Positions 1-7,177 of a stretch of 15,947 nt of DNA are shown here, in pieces. Numbering within the stretch: the first letter of the stretch is position 1; every line of letters begins with the position of its first letter. Source of the stretch: an uncultured Roseateles sp. (GTDB taxonomy: Bacteria > Pseudomonadota > Gammaproteobacteria > Burkholderiales > Burkholderiaceae); assembly GCA_946886855.1 (NCBI GenBank), contig CAMPJJ010000115.1, positions 1 through 15,947 on the forward strand, in the 5' to 3' direction. The translations under genes were made by a program, and so were the position numbers. The notes beneath the pieces were generated by a model. The model was given only the letters and a program-made list of their open reading frames with translations. It did not search any database and had not been told where the DNA came from.

Positions 1-165
1 CTGCTGGCCATCACCTATCGCGTTTCCCTCGCGAGGGAGACCGGGCAGTCGCCAGGGTGGCGGACGCTGCCGATTCGCGCGCGCGTCCTGCGCTGGCTGC
101 AGGGGCGGGCCGGGCCGATGGCGGATTGCTTTCGTGCGATGGATGGCGCGAAGGCCGATTCGTGA
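1..165 (+). CDS. C-terminal end of an unidentified protein, probable transposition-module partner of TniQ (partial)
   Basis: Frame 1 is open from the window edge for 54 codons to a TGA at 163-165. The visible tail is basic (motif RARVLRWLQGRAG) and too short to assign to a family. The stop overlaps the GTG start of the next gene in a GTGA arrangement, which is typical of translationally coupled partners. In Tn7- and Tn5053-type modules the gene before tniQ/tnsD is usually the AAA+ ATPase (TniB/TnsC), so that identity is possible by position only. No ATPase motif is visible in this piece. The upstream extension of the TniQ frame is also open across this stretch, so the fragment could still be non-coding. 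Confidence 0.5.
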   Translation: MLAITYRVSLARETGQSPGWRTLPIRARVLRWLQGRAGPMADCFRAMDGAKADS

Positions 166-1538
166 CGGTACTGCGACTCGCGTCAAGCCCTTACCGACGG
201 CGTGAGGCGCTAGCGCCGTATTCGCCCCTGTTCCCGGATGAGACGGTGGAAAGCTGGGCCAACCGGCAACACGACGTACAGCTCAGCTGCGATTCGCGCG
301 AGGAACGCACCTTCGGCGAGCTCATGATCGACCTACCGCAGTTGCCGCGCGCCTTGCGACAACAGCTCAAACAAGCCGCAAAGCCGCCGGACGCTTGGTT
401 GCTACCCGACTACCAGCGCACGCTCCTGTGTGCGCGCTGTCAGGCCGAAGACTGGTCGCAGGGCGTGCCTGCCTACAAGCGTCGGGACTGGTGCGTGGCA
501 TGGCGCACGTGTTGTCCGAAACACGGCCCGTATTTCGACACGGACAACCGTCGCGCGCCCCCGAAATGGACCACCCTGCTCGACGGTCCGAGTTGGAGTG
601 GCCAGGAACTAGACATCATCCATCGTCGACCGCACGGGGTGCTGCTGACCTTCGAACTTGGGACCGACCGCCGGGCGATTCACCTGGAAGCCGCGCTCGC
701 CGGACGACAGCACGCCCCTTGGTTTCCCCATGGGCTGAGCAACGCTTCTTTGCGCTTGATCTACCGCGACCTCGTGTCAGACCTGCTGCACCAGTTCTAT
801 TTCAGCCGTGAGGGCTCGCCCGAATGCTTGCCCAATCCGGGCTTTACCCGCGCCCTCAACAGCAATCGCTTCGCGATCAACGTGCTGGTCGAAGCCATAT
901 TGTCCGTGTGGACGCATACCCCGTTACCGGAGCCCGCACTGGCGCCGCGCACGCAGTTGCTGGTGCGCGCCATAGGCTGGGGCGCCGCACGGCCGCCGAA
1001 GGCAGGGGCGAACCATGTGCTCTTTCGCGGTCCTAGCGAACGAGACACCGCGCTGGCCGGATACGCCAAGTACCTGCGCGCGAAGGACTACGCCGGTCTG
1101 GCCGCCGCGGACGCTGAGGAGCAATGGGGCTATCTGACACTGCCCGAGGCGCGTCTGATCGGGCTCGAGTGCAGCGATACCGTGCGTCATCTCGCCCAGC
1201 TGACCCGCCAGGGTCAGTTCCTCGCCTTCGACGGTCGGCGTGGCCGCCTGACCGAGAACCCGTACCTGCCTGATCGCGCCCGCCTGCCGCGCGAACGCGA
1301 CAACCCGGAGGTGATCTTGCCGGCGTGGGCCTACCGGTTGCCCACGCCGCCGCCACCCCTCCCAGTGCCCGATGCGCTGCGCCTTACGTTCCGCCGGCCC
1401 CCGGAAGAGGTGGCGCTGCGTTGGAAGGCGATCGCTCGGCGCTGGCGTCGCGAGGAACGAAAGACGGTGCGGTTCTCTCCCACGCGTCGCGACGCCGCAC
1501 CGCCGGCGGAGAACGACGATGAGTACGCCGACGACTAG
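162..1538 (+). CDS. TniQ/TnsD-family transposition target-selection protein
   Basis: A 458-aa protein that I assign to the TniQ family. These proteins bind target DNA and link it to the AAA+ regulator and DDE transposase of Tn7- or Tn5053-like elements. Near residues 26-35 is the N-terminal signature (PDETVESWANR), like the P-x-E-S-x-x-S/W-x-x-R opening of TniQ. A zinc-finger-like block follows: C90-x2-C93, then D97, a Y-x-R-R-x-W segment and C118-x2-H121-G. The C-terminal half is basic and Pro/Arg rich. The frame is open back to 57, but I chose GTG at 162: it overlaps the upstream stop (GTGA), has GAAGG about 8 nt upstream, and puts the TniQ signature near the N-terminus as in the family. 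Its TAG stop overlaps the stop of the convergent XRE gene. Family assignment rests on motifs, not a search. Confidence 0.72.
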   Translation: MTVLRLASSPYRRREALAPYSPLFPDETVESWANRQHDVQLSCDSREERTFGELMIDLPQLPRALRQQLKQAAKPPDAWLLPDYQRTLLCARCQAEDWSQGVPAYKRRDWCVAWRTCCPKHGPYFDTDNRRAPPKWTTLLDGPSWSGQELDIIHRRPHGVLLTFELGTDRRAIHLEAALAGRQHAPWFPHGLSNASLRLIYRDLVSDLLHQFYFSREGSPECLPNPGFTRALNSNRFAINVLVEAILSVWTHTPLPEPALAPRTQLLVRAIGWGAARPPKAGANHVLFRGPSERDTALAGYAKYLRAKDYAGLAAADAEEQWGYLTLPEARLIGLECSDTVRHLAQLTRQGQFLAFDGRRGRLTENPYLPDRARLPRERDNPEVILPAWAYRLPTPPPPLPVPDALRLTFRRPPEEVALRWKAIARRWRREERKTVRFSPTRRDAAPPAENDDEYADD

Positions 1539-1876
1539 GCGCGCGGCTTCTTCTTGGCCGCGGGCTTGGCCAAGGCTTCGGCCTGCTGCAGCAACTTCTT
1601 GCGCTGGTCCGGGCTCGCCTCGGCCCAGGCCAGCAGCAGCCGCGCCAGGTGCTCGTCTTCAGCAAATAGGAAGGCGGTCGGGACCCCGAGGATCTTGGCC
1701 AAGCGTTGTGCCGTGGTGTGGTGGGGCACGTGCACGCCTTTTTCGTACTGATTGATGCGCGGACTTGCCACCGAAGGCTCGAAACCCGCCCGACGCCCGA
1801 GCTCCACCTGTGACCAGCCCAGACGCTCGCGCGCCTGCGCCAATCGCACCGCAAAGATGGCTCGCTTCGATGCCAT
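1535..1876 (-). CDS. XRE/Cro-family helix-turn-helix transcriptional regulator
   Basis: A 113-aa DNA-binding protein. Residues about 8-65 form a classic HTH_3/XRE domain (RLAQARERLGWSQVELGRRAG, recognition-helix region EPSVASPRINQYEKG, then PHHTTAQRLAKILGVP). The rest is a short helical tail ending in a Lys-rich stretch (AAKKKPRA). I chose ATG at 1876; a GTG at 1888 would add four residues, and neither start has a strong Shine-Dalgarno. It is divergent from the gene at 1982. The shared intergenic region carries a dyad across the best promoter for this gene, so autorepression and control of the divergent gene is the likely mode. Its last codons overlap the end of the TniQ gene tail-to-tail. 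Confidence 0.85.
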   Translation of the reverse strand: MASKRAIFAVRLAQARERLGWSQVELGRRAGFEPSVASPRINQYEKGVHVPHHTTAQRLAKILGVPTAFLFAEDEHLARLLLAWAEASPDQRKKLLQQAEALAKPAAKKKPRA

Positions 1877-1936
1877 CGCCGCCGCCACACCCGTGTCTGG
1901 ACCGGGCCCTAGGGTGCGGTGGTTCGCGCTCCGGGG

Positions 1937-1965
1937 ATACTAAGTTATTCTTAGAGGCCGGACAA
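1937..1965 (-). promoter_or_regulatory. Sigma-70-like promoter of the XRE regulator gene
   Basis: On the minus strand TTGTCC (1965-1960) and TAGTAT (1942-1937) are separated by exactly 17 nt. Each matches 4 of 6 bases of the -35 and -10 consensus. This is an AT-rich patch in GC-rich surroundings. Transcription would start near 1930, about 50 nt before the ATG at 1876. The operator-like dyad at 1940-1954 overlaps the -10 and spacer. Confidence 0.5.
1940..1954. promoter_or_regulatory. Palindromic operator candidate (CTAAG-N5-CTTAG) between the divergent genes
   Basis: A perfect 5-bp inverted repeat, CTAAG (1940-1944) and CTTAG (1950-1954), with a 5-nt AT-only centre. It lies between the XRE regulator gene and the divergent gene at 1982 and overlaps the regulator's -10 and spacer. 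Size, symmetry and location suit a site bound by an XRE dimer that represses its own promoter. The link to this regulator is inferred. Confidence 0.5.
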
Positions 1966-1981
1966 TTGCGGCAGATGGCCC

Positions 1982-2758
1982 ATGGCGACGCCCGCCCCGC
2001 CAAGCGTCGAAGAGCTGGGCGTGCGTGGCGCGTGGTACCTGCTTGCGCTGACCTACGGGACGGACGCCCGGCTGCCGATCGCACCGACCACCCGGGCGAC
2101 TTTGGTCTTGCTGGGCTTTCTGCGCGACTTCAAGATCATCGAAGTGCCGTGGCCGGAGACGCGCTGGCCGCTGCGCCCCGATGCCGAGGACACGCCCCTG
2201 GAAGGCCTGCAATGGCGCTACGCCTGGCCCGCCTATGCCCGGGCCAACCTGTCGCGGGCGCTGACCGACTTTCTTGAAGACGTTCCGTACAGTGAAGCGG
2301 GCTTGTCCTGCCGGCTGCAGTACTGGGACGAGCTGAGTCTGGACGAGGCCGAATCCTTCTTCGAACAGCAACTGGCCAAGCATCACTTCGCCCCGGGGTG
2401 GGCGCGGGATCTGGCCTACGTCCACCGGCAGTTGGAAGGGCAGCTGACAATTTCGCAGTGGCGTTACTGCGTGTGGGCCGCCGTGCGTCACGGCGGCTCG
2501 CTCGCCCAGCAGCAGCCCGGCGGCGACCCGGCCACGATTCGCGATGCAATCTATTCGGAGTTGCGCCGACGGGTGGGGTTCGTGCGCGGCGGACAGTGGA
2601 GTCAGGCAACGTTGCCGCCGTTCAACCGTTCGCCGCGCAGCGCGCTCGGGCGCATGTTCGTTCGCCACCTAGCACGCAAGGACCTGGATTACTGGGACGT
2701 AGTTCCGTCGTTGGCTGCCCTCAAACCGCTGCCGAGGGAAGCTGGGGGCGGCAACTGA
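1982..2758 (+). CDS. Protein of unknown function next to the TniQ/XRE module
   Basis: I do not recognise this 258-aa protein. It has no signal peptide or membrane segment and is rich in aromatic residues, especially Trp (for example LQWRYAWPAYARANLSRAL at about 77-94, SQWRYCVWAA at 158-167, and LDYWDV at 235-240). An acidic helical stretch (about 115-131, ELSLDEAESFFEQQ) is followed by a basic C-terminal half (SELRRRVGF; PPFNRSPRSALGRMFVRHLARKD). Such a mix would suit a nucleic-acid- or protein-binding role, but this is only an impression. It starts about 105 nt from the divergent XRE gene and shares its operator region, so it is probably under that repressor. No strong Shine-Dalgarno precedes the ATG. 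It may be an accessory gene of the transposon-like module. Confidence 0.7.
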   Translation: MATPAPPSVEELGVRGAWYLLALTYGTDARLPIAPTTRATLVLLGFLRDFKIIEVPWPETRWPLRPDAEDTPLEGLQWRYAWPAYARANLSRALTDFLEDVPYSEAGLSCRLQYWDELSLDEAESFFEQQLAKHHFAPGWARDLAYVHRQLEGQLTISQWRYCVWAAVRHGGSLAQQQPGGDPATIRDAIYSELRRRVGFVRGGQWSQATLPPFNRSPRSALGRMFVRHLARKDLDYWDVVPSLAALKPLPREAGGGN

Positions 2759-2910
2759 TGCCGGGAAGCACGCCTTGCTCAAGGGCGTTGCGCTTGGTGA
2801 AGCAGAGCGGCGGAGATCGCAGCGCGTGTCTTCCCGGCGAATTCATGCTGACCGTGTTTAGCGCAAACGCCAATCGGAAAAGTTCGCCGTTGCCTGTAGG
2901 AAAATTCTGA

Positions 2911-2924
2911 AGCCTGATTAGGCT
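2911..2924 (-). terminator. Weak intrinsic-terminator-like hairpin downstream of the DUF6988-like gene
   Basis: The arms AGCCT (2911-2915) and AGGCT (2920-2924) form a 5-bp stem with a 4-nt loop. On the minus strand the stem is followed within about 10 nt by a T run (AATTTT, around 2905-2900). It lies about 45 nt past the stop of the minus-strand gene at 2969. The stem is short, so this is a weak candidate. The remaining gap 2759-2968 shows no convincing gene. Confidence 0.3.
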
Positions 2925-2966
2925 CCCGTCGTCCTCGGGCGAAAGTAGCGTCGGCGGTCGAGTACG

Positions 2967-2988
2967 GCCTACCGGGGACGGGGTAGGC
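2967..2988 (-). terminator. Hairpin spanning the stop codon of the DUF6988-like gene
   Basis: A perfect 7-bp inverted repeat, GCCTACC (2967-2973) and GGTAGGC (2982-2988), with an 8-nt GC-rich loop. It contains the TAG stop of the minus-strand gene. No T run follows on the minus strand, so it is not a standard intrinsic terminator. It could stabilise the 3' end of the mRNA or aid termination together with the next hairpin. Confidence 0.35.
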
Positions 2989-3583
2989 AGCTCGAATACG
3001 CGGCGCACACCGCAATGACTTCGCTCTGTAACCCAGCCCGGCCGGTGAGAATGGCCAGATGCTGAAACGCGAGGACAGCAAGCCCGTTGCTGCTGCGGAA
3101 CATCTGGTCCAGGAGCGCCGGCGGTGGTTCGACTTTTGTCCAATGGACCGCGTGAATCCCAGAGTGAACGAACGAATTCAGAGGGAGCCACGAGCTGTCC
3201 TTGAACTCGCGCAGTGAGATCAGCAGGTTGGATAGATGCGGCACCTTCTCGATGGCGCCCATCATCTCCGCCGCCTGAGCGATGTTCTTCGTGGCCTGTT
3301 GGGATTCGGTCGACAAACTGGATGAGAGTTTCTCGACCTGACCATCGCTTGCACAGTGGAGCGTCCAGATGCCCCGGAGCAATGCTTCAAACTGGCTGCG
3401 GAGAACTGCGGCCGAACCGAGCGCCATGTGCGCTGCGCATAGATGTCGAACCGAAGCAGCAAAGTGCAGCGAAGTAATCGCCAAAGTTCTGCTTAGGAGA
3501 ACCCGGTCGGACCGATCAAAGGGCGCAAAGTCCACCGCGTCGGCCAGGTGGCACAAAAGCTCCTCTGCTCTAGCCACTTCCAT
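2969..3583 (-). CDS. DUF6988-like protein of unknown function
   Basis: A 204-aa, mostly helical soluble protein. Its pattern resembles my memory of the DUF6988 family: N-terminal ARAEELLCHLADAVDF, a central block with RSQFEALLRGIWTLH (about 62-76), LLISLREFKDSSWLPLNSF (120-138) and the conserved HSGIHAVHW motif (140-148), ending in AYSS. Function is unknown; a role in stress or defence would be speculation. Base use looks less extreme in GC than the metal operon (AT-richer third positions), which suggests separate acquisition. It begins with ATG at 3583 without an obvious Shine-Dalgarno. It is 77 nt downstream of the metal operon on the same strand and could receive read-through. Confidence 0.65.
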   Translation of the reverse strand: MEVARAEELLCHLADAVDFAPFDRSDRVLLSRTLAITSLHFAASVRHLCAAHMALGSAAVLRSQFEALLRGIWTLHCASDGQVEKLSSSLSTESQQATKNIAQAAEMMGAIEKVPHLSNLLISLREFKDSSWLPLNSFVHSGIHAVHWTKVEPPPALLDQMFRSSNGLAVLAFQHLAILTGRAGLQSEVIAVCAAYSSCLPRPR

Positions 3584-3660
3584 TTTTCAGACCCGATTCG
3601 ACCCGTAGGCTCTTGACCACTGATTGTAATGGCAGCCTTCTGCTAAGCCGGGGGCGATCG

Positions 3661-4002
3661 CTACCTGTCCACGAGAAAAGCCTTCAGGTCATCTGGAACG
3701 TTCATCGGCTGGAAGGCACTAACTTTCGCGCCGCCCGTGTTGCCCAAAGGCACCCAGATCCGGGAGAAGCATGCCGCGGCCAGCGTGCGCGAGAGCTGGC
3801 CGAGCACCTCGCGCCAATCGCCGCGCCGCCATCCCCAGGCCAGCATCGCCAGGTGCGTGCGCACGTGCATGAGGGTCAGCCGCTGGCTCAGGATGTGCGC
3901 GCGCTCCAGGTGAGCGAAGGCGCGGTCGGCATCGCCATCGTCGCTAGCCCGGCGGGCCTGTTGCCACTCGTCGCGAATGGCCGTGCGCAGTCGATCGCTC
4001 AT
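3661..4002 (-). CDS. DUF3703 family protein of a metal-resistance operon
   Basis: A 113-aa protein of the DUF3703 family, which is often found beside heavy-metal efflux genes but has no assigned biochemical role. Family hallmarks are ERAHILSQR (about 33-41), spaced His residues (H46, H49), the WRRGDWREVLGQLSR segment and the C-terminal VPLGNTGGAKVSAFQP block. The reading frame is open 120 nt further upstream, but the ATG at 4002 forms a TGATG overlap with the ATPase stop and starts at the family's usual MSxRxR sequence. It is the last gene of the operon, and its translation is probably coupled to the ATPase. The His-containing helices could bind metal, but that is inference. Confidence 0.85.
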   Translation of the reverse strand: MSDRLRTAIRDEWQQARRASDDGDADRAFAHLERAHILSQRLTLMHVRTHLAMLAWGWRRGDWREVLGQLSRTLAAACFSRIWVPLGNTGGAKVSAFQPMNVPDDLKAFLVDR

Positions 4003-6287
4003 CAATGCTCCTTGCTCCCGCCTGTGCCGCCAGTCGAGGTCGGTGTCGCGGTCCGCAGCAAACGCAGACCGTTGAACACCACCAGCAAGCTGGCGCCCAT
4101 GTCGGCGAATACTGCCATCCACATGGTCGCGTGGCCCAGCACGGCGAGCACGAAGAACACCGCCTTCACGGCCAAGGCCAGATAGATGTTCTGCATCAGC
4201 ACGCGGTAGGTGCGCCGCGACAGGTCGATCAGTTCCGGGATGCGCCGCAGATCATCGTTCATGATCACCACGTCGGCGGCTTCCATCGCGGTGTCGGTGC
4301 CGGCGCCGCCCATCGCAAAGCCAATGTCGGCCTGCGCCAAGGCGGGCGAGTCGTTGATGCCGTCCCCCGTCATGCCGGTTTGGCCATGGTCGAACTGCAG
4401 CGACTGGATGGCTTTGAGCTTGTCCTCGGGCAGCAAGTCGCCGCGGGCGTCGTCGATGCCGGCCTGCGTCGCGATGGCAAGCGCCGTGGCGGTGTTGTCG
4501 CCGGTCAGCATCACCGAGCGCACGCCTTGGGCATGCAAGGCAGTGAGCGCCTCGCGCGAGGTCGCCTTAATCGTGTCTGCCACCGCAAACAGTGCGAGTA
4601 CTTCCGTGGTCGAGGCGAGCAAGGTGACCGAGCGGCCTTGCCGTTCGTGCTCGGCCAGGCGCTCTTCCAGCGCGGCGCTGCATTGCTGCCGATCCTCGAT
4701 CAGGCGGTGGTTGCCCAGGACCAGCACCTCGCCCTCCACGCCGCCCTGGGTGCCGCGGCCGGGCAGGGCAGTGAAGTCTTTGATCGCACCGGACGCGGCA
4801 GGCAAGCCCGCCGCGATCGCCCGCGACACCGGATGGTCCGAATGCGCCGCGAGCAGAGCGGCCCGGCGCAGCACCTCGGCTTCAGGCAGCGTCGTGCTGC
4901 GCACCTCGGTGGCGACCAGGCTCGGCTTGCCTTCGGTGATCGTGCCGGTCTTGTCCAGCGCGATGACCTGCAGGTTGCGCGCGCCTTCCAGGTAAGCGCC
5001 GCCTTTGACAATGATGCCGCGCCGCGCGGCCGCGGCCAGGCCGCTGACCAGGGTCACCGGTGTGGCAATCACCAGTGCGCACGGGCAGGCGATAACCAGC
5101 AGCACCAAGGCCTTATAGATCGCTTGCCACCAGGTCAGGTGCAAGAGCCACGGCGCGAGCAGCGCGACGGCAATCGCGAGCAGGAACACGACCGGCGTGT
5201 AAACCGCGGCAAAGCGATCGACGAACTGCTGGGTCGGGGCGCGCGAGCCTTGCGCCTCTTCGACCGCGTGGATGATGCGCGCCAGGGTGGATTGGCTGGC
5301 GGGCGCGGTCACGCGCATCTCCAGCATGCTGGTTTCGTTGATGGTGCCGGCGAAGAGCGGATCGCCCGGGGCCTTGTCAACCGGAATGCTCTCGCCGGTG
5401 ACCGGGGCCTGGTTGACCGCGCTGTTGCCGGTCGTCACCACGCCGTCGAGCGCGATGCGTGCGCCGGGGCGCACGCGCACGATCTGGTCGACTGCGACCC
5501 CTTGCGCGGGCACCTCCTGCCACGCGCCGTCGGCTTGCTGTACCTCGGCCGTGTCCGGCGCCAGGTCCAGCAAGCTCTTGATCGCATTGCGGGCGCGATC
5601 GAGCGAGCGCGCCTCGATCAGCTCGGCGATGGCATACAGCGCCATCACCATCGCCGCTTCCGGCCATTGCCCGATCAGGAAGGCGCCGGTCACCGCCACC
5701 GTCATCAGCGCGTTGATGTTGAAGCGGGCGCGCCGCAGCGCCGCCCAGCCCTTGCGGTAGGTCGACGCGCCCGCCAGCACGATCGCCGCCAGCGACAGCA
5801 CCATGCCCAGGCCGATGCCGGCGCTCAGACCCTTGGACGGCGCATAGAACTCGATCAGCTCGGCGCCGATCGCCAAAGCCAGGGCCGCACCCAAGCGCCA
5901 CTTGCTCTCGACCACGGGCGCGGCGTCGAAACCTTTCTCCAACGCGGCGAGCGGCTGCGCGTCGAAGCCTGCGTCGCGCAGCGCGGCGAGGGCGGCGGGC
6001 AGGGTGCTTTCGTCCGCGTCGATGCGCACCGTGCGCGCACCTAAGTTGAAGCTCAATCCCCGCACGCCGGACACCTTGGCCAAGGCCCGACGAATCTCGC
6101 TTTCCTCGGCGGCGCAATCCATGGTCGGCACCCGAAACAGCGCTGCGCTCGGGGCGGCATCCGGACCGGTCGGCGCCGCGTCCTGCGAGCCATGCGCGTG
6201 GGTGTGACCTGCGTGGCCGTGGCCCTTGTGGCCGTGATCGTGCGCGTGATCGTGGCCGGCGTGATCGCCATGGTCTCGGTCAGGCAT
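4002..6287 (-). CDS. Zn(II)/Cd(II)/Pb(II)-translocating P1B-type ATPase
   Basis: A 761-aa inner-membrane ATP-driven exporter of divalent soft metals from the cytoplasm to the periplasm. Numbered from an upstream in-frame ATG at 6308 (subtract 7 for the chosen start), it shows a His-rich N-terminus with 12 His at 12-39, an HMA domain with MDCAAEE (63-69), TGES (304-307) in the actuator, CPC (408-410) in a membrane helix, DKTGT (452-456) with the phosphorylated Asp, HP (492-493), TGDN (602-605), GDGINDSPA (648-656) and a membrane Asp (D736, DMGAS). CPC plus the late-helix Asp and MDCxxEE mark the ZntA/CadA class rather than copper ATPases. I chose ATG at 6287 because AAGGAGAA sits just upstream; it overlaps the czcD stop by 8 nt. 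Substrate range is inferred from class motifs and context. Confidence 0.95.
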   Translation of the reverse strand: MPDRDHGDHAGHDHAHDHGHKGHGHAGHTHAHGSQDAAPTGPDAAPSAALFRVPTMDCAAEESEIRRALAKVSGVRGLSFNLGARTVRIDADESTLPAALAALRDAGFDAQPLAALEKGFDAAPVVESKWRLGAALALAIGAELIEFYAPSKGLSAGIGLGMVLSLAAIVLAGASTYRKGWAALRRARFNINALMTVAVTGAFLIGQWPEAAMVMALYAIAELIEARSLDRARNAIKSLLDLAPDTAEVQQADGAWQEVPAQGVAVDQIVRVRPGARIALDGVVTTGNSAVNQAPVTGESIPVDKAPGDPLFAGTINETSMLEMRVTAPASQSTLARIIHAVEEAQGSRAPTQQFVDRFAAVYTPVVFLLAIAVALLAPWLLHLTWWQAIYKALVLLVIACPCALVIATPVTLVSGLAAAARRGIIVKGGAYLEGARNLQVIALDKTGTITEGKPSLVATEVRSTTLPEAEVLRRAALLAAHSDHPVSRAIAAGLPAASGAIKDFTALPGRGTQGGVEGEVLVLGNHRLIEDRQQCSAALEERLAEHERQGRSVTLLASTTEVLALFAVADTIKATSREALTALHAQGVRSVMLTGDNTATALAIATQAGIDDARGDLLPEDKLKAIQSLQFDHGQTGMTGDGINDSPALAQADIGFAMGGAGTDTAMEAADVVIMNDDLRRIPELIDLSRRTYRVLMQNIYLALAVKAVFFVLAVLGHATMWMAVFADMGASLLVVFNGLRLLRTATPTSTGGTGGSKEH

Positions 6288-7176
6288 GCTGTTCTCCTTC
6301 GCCCGCATCGGCGCCTTCCACCTGCAAGGTGGCGTGTTCGATCCCGAAGCTTTCGTCTAGTGCCGCCAGCAGGGAGCGCCGCACCGACTCGGCGCTCTGC
6401 GCCGGGTCCGCGACGACCACGTGCGCAGTCAAGATCGGTTCCTTCGAGCCCAACGCCCAGATGTGCAGGTCGTGCACCGTCTGCACGCCGGGGTGCGCCA
6501 GCATCAGGTCGCGCACCGTATCAACGTTCAATCCATGCGGCGCGCCTTGCATCAGCACTTGGCCGGCCTCGCGCACCAAGGTCCAGGTGCGCGGCAAGAC
6601 CCACAGGCCGATCAGCACAGCGATGATCGGATCGGCCAGCGTCCAGTTCGTGGCCATGATGATCACGGCGCCGACGATGACGCCGAGCGAGCCGAGCATG
6701 TCGGCCCACACTTCCAGGTACGCGCCCTTGACGTTGAGGCTCTCGCCGCTGCCGGCCTTGAGCAGGCGCATCGATATCAAGTTCACCGCCAGGCCGAGCG
6801 CGGCGATCACCAGCATGCCGGTGGAGGCGACCGGCGGCGGGGCCCGAAACCGCCCCACCGCCTCCCACAAGATGTAGCCGGCGACCAGGAACAGCATGCC
6901 GCCATTGATCAGCGCGCCAATCGCTTCCAGACGCGCGTAGCCGTAGGTGCGCTTGGCATCGGGCGGACGTCGACTCAGGCGCACGGCCACCAACGAGATC
7001 GCCAGCGCGATCACGTCAGTGCCCATGTGCGCGGCATCGGACAGCAGCGCTAAGCTGTTGGTCATCAAGCCACCGACAACTTCCGCGACCAGGAAGACGG
7101 TGGTGAGCCCGAAGGCCCACCACAGCGGTCGTTCGTGCCGGATCGCGCCGGAGCCGTGGTCGTGGCCGCCGCCCAT
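6280..7176 (-). CDS. czcD: CDF-family zinc/cadmium/cobalt:proton antiporter CzcD
   Basis: A 298-aa cation diffusion facilitator that moves Zn(II), Cd(II) or Co(II) from the cytoplasm to the periplasm in exchange for protons. It starts with a short His-containing tail (GGGHDHG) and has six hydrophobic helices. The helix 2 metal-site signature is SDAAHMGTD (H50 and D54); helix 5 has the CzcD-type LNVKGAYLEVWADMLGS (E155, D159). GLWVLPRTW and the C-terminal domain motif HDLHIWAL (235-242) match the CzcD subgroup. The ATG at 7176 is one base after the P-II-like stop, with AGGGG about 9 nt upstream. Its stop overlaps the ATPase start. Sequence similarity to Cupriavidus CzcD as I recall it is strong throughout. 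Confidence 0.94.
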   Translation of the reverse strand: MGGGHDHGSGAIRHERPLWWAFGLTTVFLVAEVVGGLMTNSLALLSDAAHMGTDVIALAISLVAVRLSRRPPDAKRTYGYARLEAIGALINGGMLFLVAGYILWEAVGRFRAPPPVASTGMLVIAALGLAVNLISMRLLKAGSGESLNVKGAYLEVWADMLGSLGVIVGAVIIMATNWTLADPIIAVLIGLWVLPRTWTLVREAGQVLMQGAPHGLNVDTVRDLMLAHPGVQTVHDLHIWALGSKEPILTAHVVVADPAQSAESVRRSLLAALDESFGIEHATLQVEGADAGEGEQHA

Positions 7177-7177
7177 G

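Noticed and set aside
1950..1957. CTTAGAGG shared by the XRE operator region and the czcC ribosome-site stem
   Set aside because: An 8-nt match between distant sites is likely chance. In one place it includes a dyad arm, in the other a Shine-Dalgarno, and the surrounding bases differ.
2848..2868. Small dyad around GTTTAGCGCAAAC in the gap
   Set aside because: Arms of only 4 bp and no gene at a regulatory distance.
2721..3191. Minus-strand open frame across the gap left of the DUF6988-like gene
   Set aside because: It overlaps the supported gene in another frame, has no recognisable motif and no clear ribosome site. I could not exclude a degraded gene in 2759-2968, but nothing supports one.
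3653..3660. GCGATCGC palindrome just past the metal operon
   Set aside because: Common octamer in GC-rich genomes; single copy here, no T run and no gene-regulatory context.
4005..6044. Long plus-strand open frame opposite the P-type ATPase (679 codons)
   Set aside because: It is fully antisense to a gene with all ATPase motifs. Its protein is Arg/Gln/His rich without domains, as expected from a GC-rich shadow frame.
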